Source of the DNA: Allorhodopirellula solitaria
Lineage (GTDB): Bacteria > Planctomycetota > Planctomycetia > Pirellulales > Pirellulaceae
Assembly (NCBI RefSeq): GCF_007859855.1
Contig: NZ_SJPK01000001.1
Coordinates: 676,091-740,090, forward strand
DNA length: 64,000 nucleotides
Direction of reading: 5' to 3'
The position numbers and the translations under genes were made by a program. The notes under the pieces are model-generated. The model was not told the DNA's origin. It saw nothing but the letters and a program-made list of their open reading frames with translations, and made no database searches. Each line of letters starts with the position of its first letter. Position 1 is the stretch's first letter. Positions 54,396 through 63,811 of the stretch are shown piece after piece.

Positions 54396-54780
54396 GCGGG
54401 AGGAGTTGGCTCATCCTTCCGAGGCGTGTGCTGGCACGCAACGCAGGGCGTTTGGAGAGTTCTTGCTTTATTCCCCAATGGCGTTCTGAAAACGTGCTCT
54501 TGGCGATCGAAGGATTCGCCGAGGACGATTGGCGTCCAGTTTGTGCGGGACATCGCAAAAGAATGAGGTATGCCGTGTCAAGGCAGCACCTCTACAACGT
54601 TTCACTTGGCTACCCAAGGCTTTATCAACCGGTCGCCTGAAACCAGCGGTGCACAGCACTATCCTGAGCACTTGAGCTATGCCTTCATAGCCTCCAGTGC
54701 CACGAGTCGCTGAACAAACTGAGCCATTGAAATGTTTGCTAAACTTGGCGTCCGTAGAGCATGTTCTTCAGTCGTTGCGT
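54396..54780. other. Degraded integrase upstream part and gene-free DNA
   Basis: No intact gene is seen. Minus-strand translation around 54400-54560 shows fragments that could be an old integrase N-terminal region. There is no recognisable product in 54560-54780. Confidence 0.35.
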
Positions 54781-55149
54781 CTAGCCATCCCGCAGAGCCA
54801 CGACGACATTCCACGCTGTCGCGTCCTCGATCCTTAGCGATGGTCCGATGCCATAGGGCTTAGAACAGCCTCGCGACTCGTGCTGGAGTACCGCGCCCGC
54901 TCCGAACTTGATCGCAAAAGTGCAACGACTGACGCCTTCCTCGTACACCGGTGCCACAAAAAACATCGGGTACCCGCGGCGCGACAAGGCTGGCGCTCCG
55001 GTCATCCGCAAAGCGCGCCGTCCCGAATCCAAAACGATCGCGATGCGCTCGAGCGTCACGGACAGGCGATCTTCGGCACGACTGCGAATGAGTTGGTACT
55101 TGAGGGACTTGGCAACGATAATTTTTGGGGAAGCAGATGGTCGGGACAT
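54781..55149 (-). CDS. Hypothetical protein, 122 residues
   Basis: The ATG at 55149 opens a frame that begins MSRPSASPKIIVAKSLKYQL and continues with ERIAIVLDSGRRALRMTGAP and GYPMFFVAPVYEEGVSRCTF, FAIKFGAGAVLQ. The alternation of charged and hydrophobic residues looks like a real folded protein, but I do not recognise it. No neighbour points to a role. A TTG at 55155 is the alternative start. Confidence 0.45.
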   Translation of the reverse strand: MSRPSASPKIIVAKSLKYQLIRSRAEDRLSVTLERIAIVLDSGRRALRMTGAPALSRRGYPMFFVAPVYEEGVSRCTFAIKFGAGAVLQHESRGCSKPYGIGPSLRIEDATAWNVVVALRDG

Positions 55150-55365
55150 TCGCAATTCGTGACACCGGCCCTACGTATAGTAGACTCGCCACAAACTTGA
55201 GCAATTCGTGCATGAGAGCGTTGCAACCGCAAACCTGCGCTGCAGAGGTACCTTGGCACCCCCTGTTCTTTTTTCGAGGATTTTAGAAAAACAGGAAACT
55301 AACTATCGGGACGATTGCCACAAGGTCGCCCGTTCCCATCCTAGAAGCGGATGAAAATTGTACTT

Positions 55366-55532
55366 CCTGCGCTCTTCCTCTGCGACTCCCCGCCTCCCGC
55401 GACTCTGCGTCGAATTCGCGTCCGTACAGAAGATTGCCCCACTGGCAGATAATGACGCCGAATCAAAACGACGAGGCCGGTGTAGTGGTGAGTTGGAAGT
55501 TGACGCAGAGACGGGGAGGCGCAGCGACGCAG
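55366..55532 (+). repeat. MITE-like repeat R1
   Basis: Left end CTGCGCTCTTCCTCTGCGACT... and right end GACGCAGAGACGGGGAGGCG are imperfect inverted repeats. About 165 bp long, same orientation as R2 and R3, with internal segments CTGGCAGATAATGACGCCGAA and AACGACGAGGCCGGTG shared in diverged form. It ends 80 bp before the GxxExxY gene. The rest of 55150-55365 holds no gene. Confidence 0.75.
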
Positions 55533-55611
55533 GGGGACTCGGGTGAATTAGATGTAGACTAAGTGGTTGTTTAGTTCGTCTCTACTTCCCACGAATTTGT
55601 CCGGGCAAGCC

Positions 55612-55992
55612 ATGCACGAAAACGATCTTAGCAAAACGATTTTGAATGCATCGATTGAAGTACACCGAACGCTCGGAGGGCCCGGGTTGCTAGAAAGCGT
55701 TTATGAAGAGGCACTGGCCTGGGAACTGGGACAGGTTGGCTTGCTAGTCAGGCGGCAACAGTCCGTTCCGATCAGGTACAAAGGCAATGTGCTTTCGACT
55801 CCGCTGCGACTTGATCTGGTAGTGAATGATTTGGTCGTCGTGGAGTGCAAAGCGACGTCGAGGTACAATAACATCTTCGCCGTTCAGTGCCTGACCTATC
55901 TACGACTGATGAATTTGAAACTGGGGATTGTCGTCAACTTTGGCGAACGACTGGTGAAAGATGGTTTTCATCGAGTCGTGAATGATTTGTAG
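55612..55992 (+). CDS. GxxExxY family protein (PD-(D/E)XK-like)
   Basis: 126 residues from the ATG at 55612. Near the N-terminus is the defining GPGLLESVYEEAL (G-x-x-E-x-x-Y), followed by a nuclease-like fold: LDLVVNDLVVVECKATSRYN with a D...ECK signature. These small proteins are common as solitary genes in diverse bacteria and their job is not settled; a nuclease activity has been suggested from the fold. The gene is bracketed by repeats R1 and R2 in the same orientation, about 20-80 bp away. Confidence 0.85.
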   Translation: MHENDLSKTILNASIEVHRTLGGPGLLESVYEEALAWELGQVGLLVRRQQSVPIRYKGNVLSTPLRLDLVVNDLVVVECKATSRYNNIFAVQCLTYLRLMNLKLGIVVNFGERLVKDGFHRVVNDL

Positions 55993-56012
55993 CACTTCGA
56001 CAGGAACGAGTG

Positions 56013-56218
56013 AGACAGGAGGACTCGCAATAGCAACGTGCCAGGTCCCAACCCTGCGTTCTTCCTCTGCGACTCCCCGCCTCTCGCGACTCTGCGTCGA
56101 ATTCTCACGTACACAAGATTGCCTTCACTGGCATGTAACGACACCAACTTAGAACGACGGGGCGGGTGCAGTGATGAGCTGGAAGTTGACGCAGAGACGG
56201 GGAGGCGCCGAGACGCAA
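56013..56218 (+). repeat. MITE-like repeat R2
   Basis: Starts AGACAGGAGGACTCGCAATAG, as R3 does, followed by CCAACCCTGCGTTCTTCCTC, a central variable part, and GCTGGAAGTTGACGCAGAGA near the right end. About 205 bp. It lies just after the GxxExxY stop. Confidence 0.8.
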
Positions 56219-56287
56219 GGGAACTGCGGCGAACTAGCAACAGCGCGTCAGACGTCGCCTAGCGGGGCTCGTTTCATCCGCATCACG

Positions 56288-56551
56288 ATGTACGCTCATC
56301 TAGTGATCGTAGGGCTCACCGGGCTTGCGATCACTCACGACTCGCGGTCGGTGATTTGGTCTGCGCGGTGGGAACCCATTTTAGAATTGGCGCTATTTGT
56401 GGGGCTAATTGGCTTGTTCATTTTCCCTGCCATCATGCTGATCACAGTTTGGCGGTCGTCCCTTTCGCCTTCTCGGCGCATTGCAGCTTTGGCCGTTGAT
56501 GGTGGAATTACCTGCGTCCACTTCCTCGCCCTACTCCCCAGCGTCCAGTAG
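56288..56551 (+). CDS. Small membrane protein, unrecognised
   Basis: 87 residues from the ATG at 56288 (frame open upstream into R2). Three hydrophobic segments: VIVGLTGLAITH, LELALFVGLIGLFIFPAIM and GITCVHFLALLP, with a short basic loop. I know no family. It lies between R2 and the Wadjet operon. 56552-56728 is a short gene-free gap that holds the jet promoter, which I cannot place. Confidence 0.4.
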   Translation: MYAHLVIVGLTGLAITHDSRSVIWSARWEPILELALFVGLIGLFIFPAIMLITVWRSSLSPSRRIAALAVDGGITCVHFLALLPSVQ

Positions 56552-56728
56552 CTGAACGTCGCATATCTAGACAGGGTTGGCAGTCAGGTAGGTAGATACT
56601 CTGCGCCCACGCGGAGAGATTCCGATCCATGGAACCAGACCGGGTGTCCATCAGTTAGGACGTACGGGATTTTTAACTCGACACCGTCGGAGGACCAAAC
56701 GTGTCACCCGGGGAGTTAGAATGCCACC

Positions 56729-58258
56729 ATGGAAATCGAGAGACTGATAACCTTTCTGGAGTCGTCCCCCACGGTTCGCTTGCTGCGCGCCGATCAGGTC
56801 GCATTTGTGGTATGTTTTCTTCGCAGAACACTGAAGCTGACGAGCGAGGATTCAGCGATCTCATTGTCGCATGAGGAACTGCAGCACCAGCTGTCTGTAT
56901 TCCAAGAAGAACTTCGAGACGACGGCTATGATGTGTTTTCGGGATCACCGGACCGCTACCTTCGGGAATGGTCGGATGCGGGATGGCTGCGGCGATTCTT
57001 GCCGGCCGAAGCGTCCAGCCCGCACTACCAATTGACGCGTTACGCTGAGGACGCGATTGGATTTCTCGAGAATTCGATCTCACGCGAAAGCAGAATGGTC
57101 GGCACCGAGAGCCGATTGCGGTTGGTCATCGACACGCTAAGCGACCTGGTTCGGGGGTCCTCCTCGGATCGTGATTTGCGATTGCAAACCTTGCTAAATC
57201 AGCGAGATGACCTGAACCGCCAGATCGATGCGATCCGTGGCGGTGCTGAGATCGAGACCTATCATCCCGCGCAAGTTCGCGAGCGGTTCCATACCGCTGT
57301 CGATCTACTCAAGACGCTGCAGGGAGACTTTCGCGCCGTCGAAGATCGTTTCGAAGAGATCGCGCGCGAGGTCACTCGTGGCGCGTTGGACGTCGATCGC
57401 GGTCGCGGTGATATTTTGTCCGGGGCACTCGATGCCGAAGATTTGGTCAAACAGCAAGACGAGGGGGTCAGCTTCGATGCCTTCGTCGCGTTCTTGTTCT
57501 CACCACAAGCGCAAGCAAGACTTCGTGAGACGATTAACGAAGTGACGCGGTTGGAAGCGATCGCGGATCAACGTGGTGCGATCGACCATGTCCGCGCGAT
57601 GGTACCGTCCTTGCTCGCCGAAGCGGAGAACGTGCTGCGTCAGACGGGACGTTTATCGCAAACGCTGCGTCGGTTGCTCGACAGTCAATCGACCAGCCAC
57701 CGCAAACGCACCGCAGATGTATTGCAAGACATCCGAACGTTGGCTGCGAGGTTGAAGCAGTCGACGAGCCAAACGGAAACGCCCGTGCCGAGCGAGATCG
57801 GCTTGCAAGTCGACACGTCACTGGGCGTCAGTTCGCCATTTGCCCGACCGTTTTGGGCGCCTGCCGCGGTCTTTGACGTGTCCGTGGAAACCAACGAAAT
57901 CGATTGGGAAACGGCCAAGCGGCAGGCTCGAAAGTTGTCGGGTCTCAAACGCTTGCAATGGGATCGGATGCGAGAATTGGTTCATCAGGTCACTGATTTG
58001 CAAACCAACATCAAATTGTCAGAGCTTTTGGAACATCGCCCACCCAAGGTCGGCGTGATTGAATTGGTCGGATGGATGCAGATCGCTCACGAGGATGGCC
58101 ACGAGATCGACGCCGAGGCGACCGAACAAGTGACGGTGACGACGGATGATCCGTTGACGGGCACGTCGAACACGGTTCACATTCGCATCCCGCTGGTCAC
58201 TTTCTCTAAACTGCATCAACCTGAAAACGAAACAGTCCGCAAAGGCAAACCACGATGA
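56729..58258 (+). CDS. jetA: Wadjet JetA (DUF3375)
   Basis: 509 residues from an ATG; GGGGAG lies about 14 bases upstream. DUF3375 protein: winged-helix start (FLESSPTVRLLRADQVAFVV and DDGYDVFSGSPDRYLREWSD), a long coiled-coil middle (NQRDDLNRQIDAI), VTRGALDVDRGRGDILSGAL, then a C-terminal part with LQTNIKLSELLEHRPPKVGV. JetA is the kleisin-like subunit of the MukF-like Wadjet complex that detects and cuts plasmid DNA. Stop overlaps jetB start by four bases. Confidence 0.9.
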   Translation: MEIERLITFLESSPTVRLLRADQVAFVVCFLRRTLKLTSEDSAISLSHEELQHQLSVFQEELRDDGYDVFSGSPDRYLREWSDAGWLRRFLPAEASSPHYQLTRYAEDAIGFLENSISRESRMVGTESRLRLVIDTLSDLVRGSSSDRDLRLQTLLNQRDDLNRQIDAIRGGAEIETYHPAQVRERFHTAVDLLKTLQGDFRAVEDRFEEIAREVTRGALDVDRGRGDILSGALDAEDLVKQQDEGVSFDAFVAFLFSPQAQARLRETINEVTRLEAIADQRGAIDHVRAMVPSLLAEAENVLRQTGRLSQTLRRLLDSQSTSHRKRTADVLQDIRTLAARLKQSTSQTETPVPSEIGLQVDTSLGVSSPFARPFWAPAAVFDVSVETNEIDWETAKRQARKLSGLKRLQWDRMRELVHQVTDLQTNIKLSELLEHRPPKVGVIELVGWMQIAHEDGHEIDAEATEQVTVTTDDPLTGTSNTVHIRIPLVTFSKLHQPENETVRKGKPR

Positions 58259-58914
58259 ACGAATCCTCTTCGGAGCCGATCGAAATGGCCCAAGATACTT
58301 TGTCCGATACGATGCCGCCCCCAGTTCCCTGGGCACCTGCGGCGGTTCGTTTGCTACAAGGAATCGTTTATCACGATGACGCTGGCGATGCGTGGGAGCG
58401 GATTCTATCGGGCGTCACGCCGCTGACGGACTACTTCGCCCGAATCGGGTTGCAATTGATCGTCAACGAGGAAGACGGAATGGCCTATCTGCGTCAGATC
58501 GATCCAGAATCGTTGCCACCGGAGTATCCACCCATCCCCAAACTGTTTCGCAGCATGCGGTTGACCTTGGAAGCGTCGTTGCTCTGTGTCTTGCTCCGCG
58601 AAGAGTTGCGTCGGTTTGAAGAAGAAATTCATCGCGATAGTCGCTGCGTGGTGACACAGTCCGCACTTTTGGAAGTCTGGCAGTCGCTCGTTCCCGATGA
58701 GAAGGATGACGTGCGAGCGAATCGGAACTTGGGCGGGCAACTTCGCAAGTTAGAAGAACTCAAATTTGTTCGTCAGTTCGAGAAAGAGCCACCCAGTTGG
58801 GAGGTCCGCCGGATTTTGAAGGCGAGATTGCCGCTGCAGGAACTGGAGCGATTGCGAGGTGAACTCGACGCTGAATTGAAACGACGAGGCGATGGGATGG
58901 ATGCAACACGATGA
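58255..58914 (+). CDS. jetB: Wadjet JetB (DUF4194)
   Basis: 219 residues. Typical DUF4194 features: AAVRLLQGIVYHDDAGDAWE near the start, YFARIGLQLIVNEEDGMAYL, a central LTLEASLLCVLLREELRRFE and the winged-helix end LRKLEELKFVRQFEKEPPS. The MukE-like partner of JetA. Both ends overlap neighbours by 4 bp (ATGA), so the four Wadjet genes are translationally coupled. Confidence 0.92.
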   Translation: MNESSSEPIEMAQDTLSDTMPPPVPWAPAAVRLLQGIVYHDDAGDAWERILSGVTPLTDYFARIGLQLIVNEEDGMAYLRQIDPESLPPEYPPIPKLFRSMRLTLEASLLCVLLREELRRFEEEIHRDSRCVVTQSALLEVWQSLVPDEKDDVRANRNLGGQLRKLEELKFVRQFEKEPPSWEVRRILKARLPLQELERLRGELDAELKRRGDGMDATR

Positions 58915-61900
58915 CACAATCCTCCAAGCAAGATCGACCGCTCGAACTATTCGAGGACGACGATGATGCATCCAAAGACTTGAGGTTGGGATTCCGGCTG
59001 GCGACGTTCGAAGTCTTCAATTGGGGAACCTTCGACGGTCGAGTCCATTCCATCTCGCCCCTGGGCACGTCGTGTTTGTTGATCGGTGAAAATGGTGCGG
59101 GCAAGTCAACGCTCGTCGACGCGATGTTGACGTTGTTGGTTCGCCCCGGCGTGCGAAACTACAACGTCGCTGCGGGGGCGGGCAAGAAGGAACGCGACGA
59201 GCGAACGTACATTCGCGGTGCCTATGACCGGACCGCAGGTAGCGACGAGAAGCCGAGAATCCAGTATCTCCGCGAGGGCAACGGGTATTACACCGCTTTG
59301 TTGGCGACCTTCGCCAGCGCTCGATCCGGCAAGACGTTCACGGTTTGCCAAGTCATGTACTTGACTTCGAGCGGCGACAAGAAAATCTATTATGGCTTCG
59401 ACAAGAGGCCCCGCAGTATCGCGGGTGACCTTGGCGACTTGACGTCCGGCAGTGATATCAAGAGCCGGCTGGTCGATCGCGGTTTTGAAGTCACCGAGAG
59501 CTTCAAAACGTATCACGGTTGGATCAAGCGATTGGTCAAGTTCCGGTCCAAGGCGATGGATATCTTCAACCAGACCGTCGCGGTGAAGGATGTGCAGCGA
59601 CTCGACCAGTTTATCCGCGATCACATGCTGGAGAAGAAGTCTTGGAATGATAAAGTCAGCAAGCTGCTCGAGCATTTCGCCCAGTTGAGTGAAGCCCATC
59701 GAGTGCTCGTTCAGGTGCGTCAGCAATCCAGTTTGTTGGTGCCGATCCTGAAGACCGGTGATCGATTCCGTGAAACCAACGCCAAACTGCAATCTGTTCG
59801 CCACGAGCTCGCCACAGCAGGGCTCTACTTTGACATCGCGACTGGCGAATTATTGCGACCACTGTGCCAGCAATGGAGATTGCGGATCGAGCATCTGGAT
59901 GAGCAAATCACGCTGCTGGATCAGTCATTGAAATCGAAACGGGGCGAGGCCGCCTCGGTCGAGCATGAGATTCAACACAGCGGCGGGACAAGACTGCAAC
60001 AGCTTCCGTTCTTAATTGAAAAGCAGGAACAGCATGCGGCGTCCAAGAAAGAGAAACGTCTCGGGTTCGAGGGGAAGCTTAAGCAGGTTGGCATCGATCA
60101 AACGATCAGCAGCCCCGAACAGCTCGAAAAGGCTCACAGGCAGATCAGTCAACAACAGCAGCGCATCGCTGGGGAGAAGGAGACCGGCAACGAGCAGCTT
60201 GAGACGCTCAACTACGAACTCGGTGTCCTGCGTCAAGAACTCGCAGCGGACGAAAGCGAACTCGAGTCGCTTCGTCAGCGGAAAGGCAATCTGCCCGATG
60301 CGTTCATCGAAATTCGCAGCGACCTGTGTGCTGCATTTCAACTGTCGCCCACCGACCTGCCGTTTGCCGCCGAACTGATCGCTGTCGATCCAGACCACCG
60401 ACGCTGGGAAGGATCGATCGAACAGGTGCTTCATTCGTTCGCACGCACGCTGTTGGTTCCCGACGACCTGTACGCGAAAGTTTCCGGCTATGTCGATTCT
60501 CAGCGTTTGACGGATTCACGCGGTCGTGGCTTTCGATTGACCTACGACCGGGTCCGATCGCGTACGTCCGAGGTTTCTCAACAATGGACCGAGTTGAGTC
60601 TGCCGGACATGCTGCTCTACCGTGATGATCATCCCTTGGTTCCGTATGTTCGCGGCGAGATTCTGTCGCGGTTCGACCATTTGGCGTGCGAGTCCATCAA
60701 GAGCTTTCAGATGGCGGGTCGACGTGCGATGACGATTCACCGACACGTCAAGCAGAACCAGCGGCAACATGCCAAAGACGACCGCTTCGAACGGGACGAC
60801 CGAAGACATTTCGTTTTGGGGTGGGACAATCGAGCCAAACGCGAGGCACTCGAAGAATGGATTCGTGATCAAAAGGCAACAATCCAGAAAAAGGCATTAT
60901 CGGCCGACTCACTGCGCCGCAGCATCGATCAGGCCACACGTCTACTGAGCCTCCTTGACGAGCTATCAGCGGTGACTCAGTTCGACGCGATCGACGATAG
61001 CCGGCACGACTTTGAGGCGTCCCAGCTGAGGCTCGAGAAGCAGAAACTCGAAGCCTCGAACGATCAAGTGCGACAGCTCAAAACAAAACTGGCCTCGCTC
61101 AACGCGGAGGTCGAAGGTCTGGAGGCGGAACGGGATCGGTTTGTTGGGGAACGTTCTAACTTGCAGACCGAAGTCGGAAAGAGCGAAGCGGTTTTGAAAC
61201 GGGTCAATGCGAAAGTGGAGCAAGCTCGTGCCGACGATCGATTCGAGACCGCTCAAAAGTTCTTTGACGGGATTGCCGATCAGCTTGGCGAGAGAAAACT
61301 GACGTTGGAGAATCTCGGGATCTTGCCACGTGATGTTTCCGATGAATTGACGGCGAGAGTGACCGAACTGGAAGAGCGGCTCGACCCGATTCGTGACGAT
61401 CTGACCAAGGCGATGGGAAAGTTGTTGAATCGATTTCCTGTCTTTGAATCGGAGCTCGATCCGACGCCCCAGGCACTCTCCAGTTTCGAGAAGCTGGCCG
61501 AGCGAATCAACAAGGACGACCTGCCTCGACATGAACGCCGGTTCAAACAGCGACTCAAGGAAAAGGTGTTGCAAGAGATCGGCTTGCTCCACGGTTCGCT
61601 CGAAGACGAACGTGAAGAAATCCGCAGCAAGGTCGAGACGCTCAATGAAGCTCTGCGTCAACTCGATTGGAATCCGGGCACGTTCATGCGACGCGAACCG
61701 AGTGACACATCGGACGCGGAGATCCGTGATTTCCGCCGCGAGCTTGCCAGTTGCCTGGAAGGCACGCTCAGCGGCACGGACGACGCCAACGAAGCGACCT
61801 TCAAAAAGATTGAAAAACTCGTCGATCGACTTCGCGACGACGCGAACCTGCGTTGGCGAGAGAAAGTGATCGACGTCCGCAGTTGGTTCAAATTCGCGGC

Positions 61901-62306
61901 GCGTGAATACGACGCTGCTTCGGGCGAACCGGGCAGCTACTACGACGGAGGCACGGGACAATCCGGGGGCGAGAAAGGCAAACTGGCGTTCTTGGTTTTG
62001 GTGGCTGCGATCGCCTATCAATACGATTTGCAACCGGGCGATCCCGCAAGCGAGCGTTTTCAGTTCGTCATGGTTGACGAAATGTTTTCGCGGAGCGATG
62101 ACACGCGGGCCAAATACGCACTCGATCTGTTCGAACGATTCGGGTTACAACTGGCCATCGTCGCGCCGCTGGACGCGAAGGCTCGAATCACCGAAAGTTA
62201 TGTGGGGACCTATGGGCATATCATCAAGGACCCCGACACCCACCAGAGCCAATTGATCAGTCTGACAACGGAGCAATACCTCGCCGCAGCGGACGAAGAA
62301 GCATGA
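58911..62306 (+). CDS. jetC: Wadjet JetC SMC-like ATPase
   Basis: 1131 residues. Walker A LLIGENGAGKSTLVDAML near residue 65, then a head region with TFTVCQVMYLTSSGDKK, very long coiled coils (for example LEKQKLEASNDQVRQLKTKL) around a hinge with YVRGEILSRFDHLACESIK, and a C-terminal head: GTGQSGGEKGKLAFLVLVAA (signature) and FQFVMVDEMFSRSDDTRAKY (Walker B). Matches the MukB/SMC-like JetC that extrudes DNA loops and, with JetD, cuts small circular DNA. Confidence 0.95.
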   Translation: MTQSSKQDRPLELFEDDDDASKDLRLGFRLATFEVFNWGTFDGRVHSISPLGTSCLLIGENGAGKSTLVDAMLTLLVRPGVRNYNVAAGAGKKERDERTYIRGAYDRTAGSDEKPRIQYLREGNGYYTALLATFASARSGKTFTVCQVMYLTSSGDKKIYYGFDKRPRSIAGDLGDLTSGSDIKSRLVDRGFEVTESFKTYHGWIKRLVKFRSKAMDIFNQTVAVKDVQRLDQFIRDHMLEKKSWNDKVSKLLEHFAQLSEAHRVLVQVRQQSSLLVPILKTGDRFRETNAKLQSVRHELATAGLYFDIATGELLRPLCQQWRLRIEHLDEQITLLDQSLKSKRGEAASVEHEIQHSGGTRLQQLPFLIEKQEQHAASKKEKRLGFEGKLKQVGIDQTISSPEQLEKAHRQISQQQQRIAGEKETGNEQLETLNYELGVLRQELAADESELESLRQRKGNLPDAFIEIRSDLCAAFQLSPTDLPFAAELIAVDPDHRRWEGSIEQVLHSFARTLLVPDDLYAKVSGYVDSQRLTDSRGRGFRLTYDRVRSRTSEVSQQWTELSLPDMLLYRDDHPLVPYVRGEILSRFDHLACESIKSFQMAGRRAMTIHRHVKQNQRQHAKDDRFERDDRRHFVLGWDNRAKREALEEWIRDQKATIQKKALSADSLRRSIDQATRLLSLLDELSAVTQFDAIDDSRHDFEASQLRLEKQKLEASNDQVRQLKTKLASLNAEVEGLEAERDRFVGERSNLQTEVGKSEAVLKRVNAKVEQARADDRFETAQKFFDGIADQLGERKLTLENLGILPRDVSDELTARVTELEERLDPIRDDLTKAMGKLLNRFPVFESELDPTPQALSSFEKLAERINKDDLPRHERRFKQRLKEKVLQEIGLLHGSLEDEREEIRSKVETLNEALRQLDWNPGTFMRREPSDTSDAEIRDFRRELASCLEGTLSGTDDANEATFKKIEKLVDRLRDDANLRWREKVIDVRSWFKFAAREYDAASGEPGSYYDGGTGQSGGEKGKLAFLVLVAAIAYQYDLQPGDPASERFQFVMVDEMFSRSDDTRAKYALDLFERFGLQLAIVAPLDAKARITESYVGTYGHIIKDPDTHQSQLISLTTEQYLAAADEEA

Positions 62307-63457
62307 TCAGTCCAGAAGGGGTTCGCGAGAAAGCCAAGCGTTTGTTTGCGAAGGCGATCAAAGCCTGGTTGGACAACGAGATGGATTCGTTTTTTCCCTA
62401 CCGAATTCCGGCGAACCTGACACCGTCGAAGGATCAGGCGAAAGCGATCGCGGAAGTCGAAGCCCTCCGTGATCACAGCAAACAAGCAACGGGGGTTGGA
62501 TATCGCCTTGCGTGGGAAAGCCGCCGCAGTCGGACACACGGGTTGAACGATTTCCCCCAAGCGATATTCGTCGATACCATGGATGACCTGGCTCAGATGA
62601 GTGGCCGCGTCGGTGACTGGGAAACGCTTCAATCAGGAGTTCGGCTGTTGCAAACACGCCAGCCAGCGTTGGACAAATGGTTGGGCAAAGGAACGAACTG
62701 GAAAACGCTGCTGGAGTTATCCGATGTGCTTCCCGACCTGCTCAGCGTCCTGGATTACTTGGTGGAACATCCGCGACCGGACTGTTTCGCTCGCGAAATT
62801 CCAGTCGCCGTTTCAACGAAACTCATTGAACAGCACCATCGTCGACTTGCGAACTGGCTGGATCTTTTACTGCCGCCGCACGCGATTGATTTCCGTTTCG
62901 GGTATGACCAGTTTGAGCCACGCTACGGACTTCGCTACGCCCGTCCTCACTATCTATTGCGGGTTCTCGACCACGATCTGCAACTCGAACTCGGACTTCC
63001 GTTTGACGAACTCTCCTTGCCTGCCGAATCGATCGACAAACTACCGGCCACAGAACAACGCGTGATCATTGTCGAGAACAAGGTCAGCCTACTTTCGCTA
63101 CCCTCGATGCCGCGGACACTCGCCTTGGGCGGCCTTGGAAATGGAGTGACTCAACTTTCTGGCATCTCATGGCTGATGACATGCCAGGTGATCTATTGGG
63201 GCGACCTCGATGCCGATGGCTTTCGGATCCTTGACCGGCTGCGCAGGGTTCTTCCCCATGTTGAAAGTCGTCTGATGGAGCAAGCCGTTGTCGATCAATT
63301 TCGCAATTTGGCGACAGAGGGCAACGGTAGTCAGCCGGTCGATGCTGAAAATCTTTCTGAAAGCGAATTGGAATGCTACCACTTCCTCTGCCATCAAAAC
63401 CTACGAATCGAGCAGGAGCACTTGCCGAATGAGTTGATCCAGATAGCTCTGTCTTGA
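62303..63457 (+). CDS. jetD: Wadjet JetD nuclease (DUF3322/DUF2220)
   Basis: 384 residues. N-terminal DUF3322 part (SRRSRTHGLNDFPQAIFVDT, DLAQMSGRVGDWETLQSGV) and a C-terminal Toprim part: RVIIVENKVSLLSLPSMPRT (catalytic Glu in ENK) and VIYWGDLDADGFRILDRLRR (DxD). JetD is the topoisomerase VI-like nuclease that cleaves the plasmid after JetABC stalls. All residues expected in the active site are visible, so the system looks intact. Confidence 0.93.
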   Translation: MISPEGVREKAKRLFAKAIKAWLDNEMDSFFPYRIPANLTPSKDQAKAIAEVEALRDHSKQATGVGYRLAWESRRSRTHGLNDFPQAIFVDTMDDLAQMSGRVGDWETLQSGVRLLQTRQPALDKWLGKGTNWKTLLELSDVLPDLLSVLDYLVEHPRPDCFAREIPVAVSTKLIEQHHRRLANWLDLLLPPHAIDFRFGYDQFEPRYGLRYARPHYLLRVLDHDLQLELGLPFDELSLPAESIDKLPATEQRVIIVENKVSLLSLPSMPRTLALGGLGNGVTQLSGISWLMTCQVIYWGDLDADGFRILDRLRRVLPHVESRLMEQAVVDQFRNLATEGNGSQPVDAENLSESELECYHFLCHQNLRIEQEHLPNELIQIALS

Positions 63458-63700
63458 CGAGGTTTTCTAGGCTACTCGTTCACGCTGCCGACCCGCTCCT
63501 GACGCCCCCAGACATCCATCCTTGCAATCAACAGCCGAACTACCATGCTCGAATCGAACGCTCGACGCTTACCGATCAAGAAAAACCAAGTAGCATGGGG
63601 CAAAAACCCGAGCAATGCACAAGTAAAACCTTGCAACCGGTCACCCAAATCGCCAAAATAACGGCTCATCCGACGGAAGCGTGCGCTGGAGGTTTTCTAG

Positions 63701-63777
63701 GATCGCGGTAGGGACGGCTGTTTCCAGCCACCCCACACATAGATCCGTACGTGAGCCTTGACTCATATGGCTCCTCC
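63701..63777 (-). mobile_element. Possible remnant of a group II intron (or similar) 3' part
   Basis: On the minus strand GAGCCATATGAGTCAAGG, CTCACGTACGGATCTATGTG, GGGGTGGCTGG and CCGTCCCTACCGCGAT follow in the order I remember from the region after reverse-transcriptase genes in bacterial group II introns. I see no RT gene. The recognition is by recall and unverified. No gene is supported in 63458-63811. Confidence 0.35.
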
Positions 63778-63811
63778 GTTGGGTCAAACGATCGCGACAC
63801 ACCGTGTCGCT

